The notes below the pieces were generated by a model. It was not told the origin of the DNA. It saw only the letters and a program-made list of their open reading frames with translations, and made no database searches. Below are positions 17,384-25,837 of a stretch of DNA of 64,000 nt, one piece after another. Origin of the DNA: Bacteriovoracaceae bacterium UBA6153 (lineage in GTDB: Bacteria; Bdellovibrionota; Bacteriovoracia; Bacteriovoracales; Bacteriovoracaceae); assembly GCA_002428265.1 (NCBI GenBank), contig DIUR01000027.1:124001-188000 (forward strand), in the 5' to 3' direction. Position 1 is the stretch's first letter. The number at the start of each line of letters is the position of its first letter. A program made the translations under genes and the position numbers.

Positions 17384-18469
17384 CTATAAAATTGAATCGA
17401 AAAGTGATTTTTTGATTAGTTCGTAATCTTCATTCTTTTGTTCTGTCTGACAATCTCTATTAAGCGTCAAGAGTGGGTTGAGACCCAAGTTATACATTCG
17501 GGTATCGCCATTATTATCGCCAAATGAAACCTTTTCCATATTTCCTTTGTTGTCGAAATGTACCCAGCATTTTTTAATAAAAGTTGATGTTTCATCGGTT
17601 ACCACTATTGCGTATTCTGGTACACCACTATTAAACTTAATATAATCACTGATATATTTTTGGTATCCAATAGAAAATGCAGAAGGTCCAAATAAAGAAA
17701 GAATTGTATTCGATTCATTTTTAATCTGAATATTCCCATAAGTTGAAACATTACCGATTAAAACAACCCCATTACCAGTAATTCGAGTCAGCCAAGTTGA
17801 TTCATTCTTATTAAAGCGTACTTGGTCTAAAAACAAAGTTCTAAAGCCGGCTTCAGAAAAAAGTAATGCAAAATCAAGCTTGCTAAAATTTTTAAACTCA
17901 TCTGAAAAAATTTTAGAATTTACATACCTTACTCCTTCTGAGGTCGTTATATAGGGAGCATCTTTTCTTAACATTGAGTAAATTAATTCATGAAAAATAA
18001 GTCCTGCTTTGTCTATTTCAGGGAGAGCATTCCAGATTTCATTATTGAAAAAGTATTTTTTATCTTGGGAGAATTTTTTATCTTTTTGAACAGCTGTTTG
18101 CTCTACAAGGCAATCTTTTTTAAAAATAAGATGATTTGAATCGTTTACAGGAACAATTTCGTTATTATCAAGAAACAATGAATCTTTTTTCATCATTTCG
18201 AACTCTACTCTTAATAAGCGGCTTATCTCTAAAGATTTATTTGAAATATTCTTTAGTGTGTTTTCAACAATCTGCTCATAGCCAATTTCAGATGGAAAAC
18301 TTGAAATTCGAGTACCTCGAAGCGTTTTAGCTTCATAAAAATCAAGCAACTGGGCTGACGTTATTTCTCTACTAGACTCTCTACATACTACCGAATTTCC
18401 ACCACCACGTGTGCCAATAGCAAAACTAGTAAGCGGAAATAATATTCCTAAAATTAATAACATCTTCAT
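17384..18469 (-). CDS. Secreted RGGGN-motif protein
   Basis: A signal peptide (MKMLLILGILFPLTSFA) is followed by GTRGGGNSVVC, a start that I associate with a large family of secreted proteins in Bdellovibrio-like bacteria. A segment GLIFHELIYSML near residue 155 resembles a HExxH helix but the second His is replaced by Tyr, so I do not call it a protease. The C-terminal half is beta-rich with conserved Cys pairs. The start overlaps the stop of the upstream regulator (ATGA), with AGGGAG seven bases before it inside that gene. Confidence 0.7.
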   Translation of the reverse strand: MKMLLILGILFPLTSFAIGTRGGGNSVVCRESSREITSAQLLDFYEAKTLRGTRISSFPSEIGYEQIVENTLKNISNKSLEISRLLRVEFEMMKKDSLFLDNNEIVPVNDSNHLIFKKDCLVEQTAVQKDKKFSQDKKYFFNNEIWNALPEIDKAGLIFHELIYSMLRKDAPYITTSEGVRYVNSKIFSDEFKNFSKLDFALLFSEAGFRTLFLDQVRFNKNESTWLTRITGNGVVLIGNVSTYGNIQIKNESNTILSLFGPSAFSIGYQKYISDYIKFNSGVPEYAIVVTDETSTFIKKCWVHFDNKGNMEKVSFGDNNGDTRMYNLGLNPLLTLNRDCQTEQKNEDYELIKKSLFDSIL

Positions 18470-19281
18470 GACAGGCTCCCTTTCTTTGTTAAATTAAATA
18501 ATTGTATTCCTAAATGATAAACTGCTTCGTTCTTTTCTTGTTTTTGTGCTAAAGCCAAAACTCTAGAAAAACACTCTTCTAAAATTTCTTCTGCTTCTTT
18601 TAAATTCTTAGCGCTAAAAGCAAATGTCTCAGAACCGACAAATTTCTCATCATTGGCTTGAGTTTCAAGAGAACTAATAGCTTTCTCCAACATTTTTTTA
18701 TGAAATGCTCTCAAGGCAACATTCGGCTTTTCTGATTTTGCGACTAGCTCTTCATGAACTTTTTTATAATTTCCATCTATCCTCTTTTCGATGAGACCGA
18801 TACGTTCAAGTCGCTCAATGATAACTATCGCCTCAATTTCACTAATCCCAATGGCCCTTGCTGCCAGTTGAGTGTTGAGTTTTATGTTCGAAATCCCGGC
18901 CATCTCAAGTATCGTTACATGTGCTGGATCTGAGATAACTCTAAAAATATCTAAGCTTAGGTCAGTAATGTTTTTTTTAGGTCTGAGTTTATTAATTTTT
19001 TTTTCTACAACCTCTTTCAATTCAAAACTCTTAGCTGATTCAAGTAAAACAAGGTTGTAAAAGTAATCTTTTTCCTTAATCTTTAAATCTAAACAATCAG
19101 CAATCTTAAGTGCCATATCGGCCGACAAATGCCTTTTGCCCTTCAATACATCAGAAAGCATTGATGGACTTATATTGATATGTCCTGCGAAAGCCCTTAA
19201 CGAATAGGCACGGTTGTTACTGCACTTTTCTGCAAGCGTTGACTTTAAAAAATCTCTATAATTTTCGTATTCGTAAATCAT
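18466..19281 (-). CDS. TIGR02147-family regulator with HTH domain
   Basis: I chose the start MIYEYENYRDFLKSTL (ATG at 19281) because TIGR02147 proteins begin with this short Tyr-rich stretch; an in-frame ATG 60 bases earlier adds an unlikely leader. An HTH domain follows at about residues 25-70 (RAFAGHINISPSMLSDVLKG). A middle region has a winged-helix-like character (ARAIGISEIEAIVIIERLERIGLIEK), and the C-terminal domain is helical. The family is abundant in Bdellovibrio, Fibrobacter and relatives. Its gene is translationally coupled to the secreted RGGGN protein. Confidence 0.82.
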   Translation of the reverse strand: MIYEYENYRDFLKSTLAEKCSNNRAYSLRAFAGHINISPSMLSDVLKGKRHLSADMALKIADCLDLKIKEKDYFYNLVLLESAKSFELKEVVEKKINKLRPKKNITDLSLDIFRVISDPAHVTILEMAGISNIKLNTQLAARAIGISEIEAIVIIERLERIGLIEKRIDGNYKKVHEELVAKSEKPNVALRAFHKKMLEKAISSLETQANDEKFVGSETFAFSAKNLKEAEEILEECFSRVLALAQKQEKNEAVYHLGIQLFNLTKKGSLS

Positions 19282-19320
19282 GAAACAGATATACCATAAA
19301 TATAATTTCTCACAACGATG

Positions 19321-19351
19321 TGCGAACAATAGTGTCGGCAAGTTGCGAACA
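19321..19351. repeat. Direct repeat TGCGAACA x2 upstream of the TIGR02147 gene
   Basis: TGCGAACA occurs at 19321-19328 and 19344-19351, 23 bases apart (about two helical turns), 40-70 bases before the regulator start. It could be a binding site for the regulator itself. Confidence 0.45.
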
Positions 19352-19540
19352 CATGTGAATTTTTTACATAGGTGAAGGATGGAGTAAGGTTGAAAATAGC
19401 TCGTCTAAATTACAATGGTTGTTTAATCTCTTTAAAATTCTTCAGTGATAAAACTTAATGATTAGTTAGTGGCCCTTAAATACTTATTCTTCGCATTTCA
19501 ATCTAGAAAAACTCTCAAAGTACCTACAACAACCTACACC
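19352..19540. other. Gene-free stretch upstream of the TIGR02147 operon
   Basis: I see no convincing gene. One tiny frame (TTG at 19390 to TAA at 19458, 22 residues) has GGAG five bases before it. It is not supported beyond that. Confidence 0.4.
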
Positions 19541-19571
19541 AATAAAAAACCCCTCGTGATAGAGGGGTTTT
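19541..19571 (-). terminator. Strong terminator on the minus strand
   Basis: AAAACCCCTC (19546-19555), loop GTGATA, GAGGGGTTTT (19562-19571). On the minus strand the T-run continues through 19541. It would end transcripts from the S1 protease gene, or a minus-strand RNA from the same gap. On the plus strand the T-run is short. Confidence 0.75.
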
Positions 19572-19817
19572 AGACGTTGAAAATGCCCAAAAGGTCTAAC
19601 AAACCTGCATTTGGGGGTAACTCATCTTAGCATATTTATAAATTTGATCAAAGTCGAGAGCTCCTCACGCCAATGAAGGCGACTTAGGAGGGGATGCTTA
19701 AGACGTTGAAAATGTTAGAGCTTATTATCCTGATTTTAAAACTGCTAACAACTGTTTTAAAATTGTTAATGGATTTGTTCTAGCATTTGGGGGGAGGAGA
19801 AATCCTCCCTTTTTTAT
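19571..19817 (+). ncRNA. Candidate structured non-coding RNA with duplicated hairpin module
   Basis: There is no coding frame, but there is dense structure. Two modules share the words AGACGTTGAAAATG and GCATTTGGGGG: 19572-19618 and 19700-19795. In the first, AAATGC pairs with GCATTT. In the second, AAATGTTAGAGC pairs with GTTCTAGCATTT over 12 bp with two wobbles. Between them CTCCT/AGGAG and GCC/GGC form a further stem (about 19660-19691). The unit ends in GGGAGGA-GAAA-TCCTCCC-TTTTTT (about 19790-19817), a textbook terminator with a GNRA-like loop. No clear promoter was found, and the strand is inferred from the terminator. A minus-strand 3'UTR is the alternative. Confidence 0.55.
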
Positions 19818-19827
19818 GGGGCTTTTT

Positions 19828-20655
19828 TTACTTAATTTCATCCGGCATCAAAAATACTGGCGCAGTTGCATTCATCTTCTTAGCAGAGTCTAGAATAAAT
19901 TGTTTAAAACTTCCTAGGTTAATGTAATAACCCTCGGGAGCCACTTTTGATCCACCTTGAGTCGATCCAGCTAGTAGCAATCCATTTTCAGTTTCAAGAT
20001 AAGCAGGGCCACCTGAATCACCAAAAAATGATCCAATCTTTCCATGTTCCTGGCTCACTACAATTTTCGTGTCCCTGACTTCAACAAAAGGAATTTTTAT
20101 TTTATGTGGAGCACGCGGAAGATTAAAATTATCATCGTTGTTAAATTCATCTCTATAACCAAAACCAACTAGTAGCAATTCTGAATTTCTTTGAATTGAA
20201 TAATCAGGCGACAAGATAGGAACAGCTTTATATCCAAGAGGAGCTTTCTCTTTTAATTTTACAACAGCTAAATCTTTATTAGCTTCATCGTCGTAATCTT
20301 CGGCCGGAAAAATTTCCACCTGATCCATTCTTATGTAAGTGTGCATGACTTCTTTTTTGTATGAATAAAAAATCACAGGAGTGGTAACGATTTTGCGTTT
20401 TGATACGCCCGTTCTAGTTTTTGGCTGCCACTTAGAAACACAGTGAGCAGCAGTGACGATGAGATCTTCTGAAACAAGAGTTCCCGAACATGTTGTCGTT
20501 TTATCCCTGAGACCCACAACCGAAAGGGATTCATAATCATCACGCGTGACTTCTGTGCCGCCAATGATAGAGGATTTAATAACAATAGGGTTCTCGCTTG
20601 AGGTTTTTCCGCAAGAAGCCAACACAACGAGGGTCGATAGGATAATTATTTTCAT
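19828..20655 (-). CDS. Trypsin-like serine protease lipoprotein
   Basis: The ATG at 20655 gives a lipoprotein signal (MKIIILSTLVVLASC). The S1 chymotrypsin-fold domain starts at IIGGTEV near residue 30. The triad is His in VTAAHC, Asp in NKDLAVVKL and Ser in GDSGGP. The IIGG start suggests activation by cleavage. An upstream in-frame ATG (20682) has no ribosome site. The enzyme is probably anchored in the envelope, facing outward or periplasmic. It is divergent from hppA. Confidence 0.88.
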   Translation of the reverse strand: MKIIILSTLVVLASCGKTSSENPIVIKSSIIGGTEVTRDDYESLSVVGLRDKTTTCSGTLVSEDLIVTAAHCVSKWQPKTRTGVSKRKIVTTPVIFYSYKKEVMHTYIRMDQVEIFPAEDYDDEANKDLAVVKLKEKAPLGYKAVPILSPDYSIQRNSELLLVGFGYRDEFNNDDNFNLPRAPHKIKIPFVEVRDTKIVVSQEHGKIGSFFGDSGGPAYLETENGLLLAGSTQGGSKVAPEGYYINLGSFKQFILDSAKKMNATAPVFLMPDEIK

Positions 20656-20833
20656 TCTAAATAGTGTGACACGAGTAGGCATTGAGATGAGGAAATTGAA
20701 AATTTTACATTTAAATATCTAATTTGAGGTAGCAGACAATCTCCCGTAAGCTTAAATTGTTGACGATTTTACGTGTTTAAGTTACTTCTAACTATTCGAA
20801 TTTTATTACTTATTTCAAACATGGGGTTTAGCA

Positions 20834-22900
20834 ATGTTTAGTGAAACGCTAATCAATTCTCCGATCTACGTCGGTATTGTTGGTTTAATCATCGCCGTCT
20901 TTTTTTACATTCGTGTAAAAGCACAACCGGGCGGAAACGAAACTATGGAGAGAATCGCATCTTACGTACGTGAAGGTTCAATGGCCTTTTTAGTTCGTGA
21001 GTACAAAGTTCTTGCAGTTTACTCAGTAGTAGTAGCAGCAGCTCTTTGGTATGGCCTTGGAACAGTTTCGGCCGTTTCATTTTTAGTAGGTGCATTCCTT
21101 TCACTTCTAGCGGGATTCGCTGGTATGAAAGCTGCTACATACGCAAACGTTCGTACAACTCAAGCAGCTTCAACTGGATCAAAAGCAGCAGCACTTCTAG
21201 TTGCTCTTGATGGTGGTGCGGTTATGGGTCTTGCAGTAGCTTCATTAGGACTTATCGGTCTTGGTGCTATCTACGTTATGTACAGAGACTCACAAGCATT
21301 AGCTACAATTCTTCACTCATTCGCAGTTGGTGCTTCATCAATCGCATTATTTGCTCGTATCGGTGGTGGTATTTATACTAAAGCTGCTGACGTTGGATCT
21401 GATATCGCTGGTAAAGTTGTAGAAAACATTCCTGAAGATGATCCAAGAAACCCAGGTGTAATCGCAGATAACGTTGGTGACAACGTTGGTGACGTTGCAG
21501 GTATGGGAGCTGATATTTATGAATCAATGGTAGCTGCTATCGTTGCTGCTATGGCCATCGCTCTTACAATTCCAGCTGCATCTCTTTCAAGCTTAATCAC
21601 AACTACTGATGAAGTAGCTGCAAGACTTGCTGGTGTTACAATTCCTCTTCTTCTATCAGCTCTTGGAATGGTTATCTCTCTTGTTGTAATCTTCCTTGCT
21701 CGTATGTTTAAGAACTCAAAACCAGCTAACGTGTTAAGAAACGCTTTAATCGTTCCACCAATCATTTTAACTATCGCTTCATACGTTTTAGTTCCAATGT
21801 TTGGAATTTCTCAAGGTGTAACAATCGCTCTAGCGGCTGGTGCATTCGGTGGTATGTTCATCGGTCTAATCACTGAGTACTACACAGCTGGTAAGCCAAT
21901 CCGTTTAACTGCTGAAGCAGCTAAAACTGGAGCTGGTACAGGTGTTATCCGCGGTCTTGCTGTTGGTATGGAATCAACTGCAATCCCAATGTTATTAGTA
22001 GTAGCAGCTGCATACATCGCAGACAGATACTTAGGTCTATACGGAATCGCTCTTTCAGCAGTAGGTATGCTTGCAGGAACAGCAGTAGTTATGACAGTTG
22101 ATGCTTACGGGCCAATCGCTGATAACGCTGGTGGGATTTCTGAAATGTCAGGTCTTGGAAAAGCAACTCGTGATATCACTGATGAACTAGATGCTGTAGG
22201 TAACACTACTGCAGCTATCGGAAAGGGATTCGCAATCGGTTCAGCTATCCTTACAGTTCTTGCACTTTTCTCAGCTTTCACAATGGAAGTTAACCACGTA
22301 AGAGAAACTGCAGGTCTAGCTAAAATGTCACTTGAGTTAACATCATCTGGTGTTCTACTTGGTATCCTTATCGGATCAATTCTTCCATGGCTTGTTGGTG
22401 CAACTACAATGACTGCAGTAGGTAAAGCTGCTCAGGCAATCGTTGTTGAAATCGCTCGTCAGTTCAAAGACATCAAAGGTCTAAGAGAAGGAACAGCAGA
22501 ACCTGAAGCTGGAAAAATCGTAGATATCGCAACGAAAGCTGCTCTAAGAGAAATGATCCTACCAGGGATGATCGCAATTCTAGCTCCAGTTATTGTTGGT
22601 TTTGCAATGGGACCTCAAGCTCTTACAGGGATGCTTGCTGGATCTCTAGCAGTTGGTGCGACTATGTCTCTATTCATGGCAAACGCTGGTGGAGCATGGG
22701 ATAATGCTAAGAAGTTCATCGAAAAAGGTGGAATCCCAGGTCACCCAAAAGGATCTGACACGCACAAAGCTGCAGTTGTTGGTGATACTGTTGGTGACCC
22801 ATTCAAAGATACATCTGGTCCAGGTGTAGCGATTTTAATTAAAGTTATGTCAGTAGTATCTCTATTGATTGCATCTTTAATCGCTACTATTGGTGGATAA
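20834..22900 (+). CDS. hppA: Membrane-bound ion-pumping pyrophosphatase, K+-dependent type
   Basis: About 16 membrane helices and the pyrophosphate-binding motifs ADVGSDIAGKVVE and DNVGDNVGDVAGMGAD are present, with GDTVGDPFKDTSGP at the C-terminus. The motif GNTTAA has Ala where K+-independent enzymes have Lys, which predicts K+ dependence. The helix-6 segment GADIYES places Glu as in Na+-pumping enzymes (TmPPase-like, GADLYES) rather than one turn later as in plant H+ pumps; some bacterial H+ pumps share this, so the ion is not settled. It couples PPi hydrolysis to ion export. The gene ends in a strong terminator. Confidence 0.95.
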   Translation: MFSETLINSPIYVGIVGLIIAVFFYIRVKAQPGGNETMERIASYVREGSMAFLVREYKVLAVYSVVVAAALWYGLGTVSAVSFLVGAFLSLLAGFAGMKAATYANVRTTQAASTGSKAAALLVALDGGAVMGLAVASLGLIGLGAIYVMYRDSQALATILHSFAVGASSIALFARIGGGIYTKAADVGSDIAGKVVENIPEDDPRNPGVIADNVGDNVGDVAGMGADIYESMVAAIVAAMAIALTIPAASLSSLITTTDEVAARLAGVTIPLLLSALGMVISLVVIFLARMFKNSKPANVLRNALIVPPIILTIASYVLVPMFGISQGVTIALAAGAFGGMFIGLITEYYTAGKPIRLTAEAAKTGAGTGVIRGLAVGMESTAIPMLLVVAAAYIADRYLGLYGIALSAVGMLAGTAVVMTVDAYGPIADNAGGISEMSGLGKATRDITDELDAVGNTTAAIGKGFAIGSAILTVLALFSAFTMEVNHVRETAGLAKMSLELTSSGVLLGILIGSILPWLVGATTMTAVGKAAQAIVVEIARQFKDIKGLREGTAEPEAGKIVDIATKAALREMILPGMIAILAPVIVGFAMGPQALTGMLAGSLAVGATMSLFMANAGGAWDNAKKFIEKGGIPGHPKGSDTHKAAVVGDTVGDPFKDTSGPGVAILIKVMSVVSLLIASLIATIGG

Positions 22901-22926
22901 TTTTTAAATTTAATTTAAAACCAGGA

Positions 22927-22957
22927 AGCCCACGTTGAAAGACGTGGGCTTTTTTTT
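22927..22957 (+). terminator. Terminator of hppA, abutting the next start codon
   Basis: AGCCCACGT-TGAAAG-ACGTGGGCT followed by a run of T that ends directly before the ATG at 22958. Confidence 0.9.
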
Positions 22958-23320
22958 ATGAAAAAAACTTCGATCATTATCTTTATTTGTTTTCTCGCTG
23001 TAGCAGCGTTTTTTTTCACTATGAAGAATGAGAAAGGTCTTCCAACTGCGGCAGCTTTTAAAGCAAAGGCGATTGGTGAGCAGCCACCTCTTGATTCACC
23101 GGAGCTTCACCGTGTGTATATAAAAAGTGGGAACTCTATTATTTTCGAGTCTGCTAAATCAGAAGAGAGCTATGAGCTTGATGAAGAGGAGCTTGATATG
23201 TTTGCTCAGCAAATGAAGAGCTTAAAAGATGTGAATGGTAATCAGAATGATTTTCAGCGTGCTAATGAAGGGGCGATCAACACAACATTTGAGAAGGCCT
23301 ATTACGATTTACCGGAATAG
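22958..23320 (+). CDS. Small membrane-anchored protein of unknown function
   Basis: A 120-residue protein with an N-terminal anchor or signal (about residues 4-21) and an acidic periplasmic part (SYELDEEELDMFAQQM). No family recognised. The ATG follows the T-run of the hppA terminator with no ribosome site, so expression probably needs read-through or a leaderless start. The gene ends inside an 8-bp inverted repeat (AAGGCCTA...TAGGCCTT, 23294-23325) that may serve as a weak terminator. Confidence 0.6.
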   Translation: MKKTSIIIFICFLAVAAFFFTMKNEKGLPTAAAFKAKAIGEQPPLDSPELHRVYIKSGNSIIFESAKSEESYELDEEELDMFAQQMKSLKDVNGNQNDFQRANEGAINTTFEKAYYDLPE

Positions 23321-23331
23321 GCCTTGAAAGT

Positions 23332-23787
23332 TTATTTTTGTGTCGTAAATTTAAGCGGCATAATGAACTTCGTTCCTTGTTTCGCTTTCAATTCTTTATA
23401 GCTGTATGACTTCATTTTCTTTTCAATACAGTCTTTCAATGCAGGATCAATCTTATTTACTTCATCAGAAGCTTCTACGAAATCAACTTTAGATTTTGAA
23501 TTAATACTGACAGCAATACAAACGTGATTGTTGTGAGTAGAGCTGCAGCTTAAAAGGTCTTTTTCTTTGCTTAAGAAAAAGTCTACTGTGCGAACTTGTA
23601 GTTGGTTATGGTCAAATAAAGTGATTTTCTTTTCACGAGCTTCATCTCTTTTTGAAATTAATTCATATGATTTAGCAGAACAGTTTTTTCTGTCGCTGAA
23701 AGAGAGTGGTTTTGGTGCCGGAGCAGTTTCAGTCGTTGAGCATGATACGAGAAATAGTAGACATAAAGATGCGATAATCGTTTTAAT
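23332..23787 (-). CDS. Lipoprotein gene with an apparent ATT start codon
   Basis: The frame from TAA (23332-23334) is open for 151 codons. It has no ATG, GTG or TTG near its 5' end, nor upstream to the stop inside tatD. AAAAAAGGAG is followed by five T and ATT at 23785-23787, then KTIIASLCLLFLVSC, a perfect lipoprotein signal with lipobox VSC. So ATT is the likely start; an ATG-to-ATT sequencing error is the alternative. The mature protein has Cys in RKNCSAK, LLSCSS, NHVCIA and KDCIEKKM. The end (DCIEKKM through FIMPLKF) resembles the AgmX/PglI-type TonB-like C-terminal domain, a tentative impression. It lies 22 bases after tatD. Confidence 0.75.
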   Translation of the reverse strand: MKTIIASLCLLFLVSCSTTETAPAPKPLSFSDRKNCSAKSYELISKRDEAREKKITLFDHNQLQVRTVDFFLSKEKDLLSCSSTHNNHVCIAVSINSKSKVDFVEASDEVNKIDPALKDCIEKKMKSYSYKELKAKQGTKFIMPLKFTTQK

Positions 23788-23809
23788 AAAAACTCCTTTT
23801 TTACTATGA

Positions 23810-24622
23810 TTAAAATCTAAATAGATCGAATGAATTTTTGTAAGCAGATGCCAGAACTTCTTCTAGTGTCACATTTTTAACTTCTGCAATTTTTTCGGCA
23901 ATGAATGGCAGGTAATAAGGAGCATTTTCCATTCCTCTATAAGGATCTGGAGTTAAAAAAGGAGAGTCTGTTTCTAGAAGAACTCTATTCATGGGAGTAA
24001 TTCGTAGTGCATCTCTTACGTTCTCAGCATTTTTGAAAGTAATGATCCCATTAAATCCCAGATAAAATCCTTCATCGAGAGAAAATTGGGCAAGACCCAG
24101 ACCTGAGGTAAAACTATGGATAACACCTTTACGTTTAAGCGTAGAAGAAAAATTCTTTAAGACGGCAATGGTGTCTTCATCGGCATCGCGGGAGTGGATG
24201 ACAACAGGCAAGTCAAAGTCACAGGCAATTTGTAGTTGATCTTCGAAGGCTTTAATTTGTTCATCACGAGGTGATTTTGAATAATAAAAATCCAAACCAA
24301 TTTCGCCAACAGCGACGATCTTTTTATTTTTTGGATCTTTTAAATTTCTGATGACGTGAGCTTTCACTTCATCATTCCACTCTTTTCCTTCATGAGGGTG
24401 AAGGCCCTGTGTGCAATAGATTTGTTTGAAGGTTTCACTGATGGCAATAACCTCATCCAGATTGTGTGGATTGGTTGAAATCGTAATCATCTTTTCAATA
24501 TTATGAAGTTCGGTTTTAGAAACAATTTCTTCGCGAGTTGCGGCCTTCAGCATGTCCAGGTGGAAATGGGTTTCAATGATGGGTTGAAGGGGGACAGGTA
24601 TTTCGCGGCGTGATTTACTCAT
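23810..24622 (-). CDS. tatD: TatD-family metal-dependent DNase
   Basis: A 270-residue amidohydrolase-fold protein with the TatD ligands: ETHFHLD at the N-terminus, GLHPHEG, GEIGLDFYY, VVIHSRDAD and the final ETDSPFLTP. Family members are metal-dependent 3'-5' DNases or RNases involved in DNA repair or RNA quality control. Length is normal. The ATT-start lipoprotein follows on the same strand. Confidence 0.93.
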   Translation of the reverse strand: MSKSRREIPVPLQPIIETHFHLDMLKAATREEIVSKTELHNIEKMITISTNPHNLDEVIAISETFKQIYCTQGLHPHEGKEWNDEVKAHVIRNLKDPKNKKIVAVGEIGLDFYYSKSPRDEQIKAFEDQLQIACDFDLPVVIHSRDADEDTIAVLKNFSSTLKRKGVIHSFTSGLGLAQFSLDEGFYLGFNGIITFKNAENVRDALRITPMNRVLLETDSPFLTPDPYRGMENAPYYLPFIAEKIAEVKNVTLEEVLASAYKNSFDLFRF

Positions 24623-24643
24623 GAAAGTATTTTAGCAGATTTT

Positions 24644-24678
24644 AAAAGAAAGCTCCACTGAAGGTCATTCAGTGGAGC
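24644..24678 (-). terminator. Terminator of the VKOR-thioredoxin gene
   Basis: Minus strand: GCTCCACTGAA, loop TGACC, TTCAGTGGAGC, then TTTCTTTT. It lies 12 bases after the gene. Confidence 0.88.
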
Positions 24679-24689
24679 AATTTATAAGA

Positions 24690-25820
24690 CTATTTAGCGC
24701 GTTTTACAATTTCATCCATGATAGCAAATAGTTGATCGGCCGGAAGAACACCTTCAATTTTCACACCGTTAAGCATAAAGCTTGGCGTTGAGCGGATGTT
24801 AAATGGAGTTGCTGCATTAATAATAGCAACAACCGCAGCTTTTGTTTTTGGATCAGCTACACAGGCCTCAAGTTTATTGTCTTTGATTTTTGTATCAAGG
24901 AAATCGCCAAGGCGGTCCTGGTTGTGGAAGATTTCATCGTGAACAACACCGAACTGATCTCTTGGCATACATACTGAGTAGTAAGCAGCTCTACATGCTT
25001 GTTGGTGAAGTGGTCTATCCATTGAAGGATTACAATTATGGTCAAGTGGGTAGAAGAAATACTGAATGTTAATTTTTCCACCGTAACGAGCTAAGATTTG
25101 CGGCATCATATCTGATAGTGCTCTACAAGCAGGGCATTCGAAGTCAGAAAAAACCTGCATTTGAATTGGAGCATTTTCAGCAGTTGCAATTTTAAATTCA
25201 GAAGCAATTGCCGGAGCACCAAGGTTTGGAAGACTGTAGTATTGTCTGATTAGATCGTTGGCAACGGCCGAACTCACTTCAGATCTTTTTTCAACGTTTG
25301 CTTTAACTAGCATAGCTGTTACGAACATGATTAAACCGAAAGCTGCAAGGATTGGAAGATTTGGAGCAGCGTATCCGCTTTTCTTATAAAACATCCAAAC
25401 TGTTACACCTGAAACGATGTAGTAAAGAGTACAGAATGGACATAATCCACCCAGCGCAAATAATGAGTAACAAAATAAGAATACACACCCAACCATGTTA
25501 AGGATAAGTAGTAAAAAAACTGTTCTTTCATATTTTATATTTTTAATGAAAATTCCAAGCATCACGAAGGCACCAATGATGATCCCAAAGATAGAGATTG
25601 GAACGCCTGCAATATTTGAAGCAGCTGAAAGAGTTGTCTTATCACAGTTAAAGAAGCTGTTAAGATTACACATTGATCCTGTTTCAAGTCCTGTTGGGAA
25701 CTTTAAAGCAAAATAATGTCCTGTCAGGTAAATAGAAAAACCAATCATCATGGCACTTAGTAAAAAGAGTGCGATGGTCGTGTTCATCGAACTGTCTGCG
25801 TAAATGGATTTTTTAGACAT
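24690..25820 (-). CDS. VKOR-family membrane protein fused to a DsbA-like thioredoxin domain
   Basis: The ATG at 25820 has GGAGA upstream. The N-terminal half is a VKOR domain with four or five helices. Loop cysteines lie in SMCNLNSFFNCDKT, then the conserved AGVPIS, then the quinone-side CPFC in GGLCPFCTLYY. The C-terminal half is a DsbA/thioredoxin-fold domain with CPAC in DFECPACRAL, plus VHDEIF and RSTPSFMLNG. Such fusions make and reoxidise disulfides in the periplasm. This fits the many Cys-bearing secreted proteins and c-type cytochromes in the window. Confidence 0.9.
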   Translation of the reverse strand: MSKKSIYADSSMNTTIALFLLSAMMIGFSIYLTGHYFALKFPTGLETGSMCNLNSFFNCDKTTLSAASNIAGVPISIFGIIIGAFVMLGIFIKNIKYERTVFLLLILNMVGCVFLFCYSLFALGGLCPFCTLYYIVSGVTVWMFYKKSGYAAPNLPILAAFGLIMFVTAMLVKANVEKRSEVSSAVANDLIRQYYSLPNLGAPAIASEFKIATAENAPIQMQVFSDFECPACRALSDMMPQILARYGGKINIQYFFYPLDHNCNPSMDRPLHQQACRAAYYSVCMPRDQFGVVHDEIFHNQDRLGDFLDTKIKDNKLEACVADPKTKAAVVAIINAATPFNIRSTPSFMLNGVKIEGVLPADQLFAIMDEIVKRAK

Positions 25821-25837
25821 AATTTTCTCCGCAATAT

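Noticed and set aside
17980..18010. HELIY segment in the RGGGN secreted protein as a zinc-protease site
   Set aside because: The second His of HExxH is Tyr and no third ligand is evident; the same helix occurs in the family without protease evidence.
23567..23809. An 80-residue rightward frame opposite the ATT-start lipoprotein
   Set aside because: No ribosome site or family resemblance; the opposite strand has a perfect lipoprotein signal and Shine-Dalgarno.
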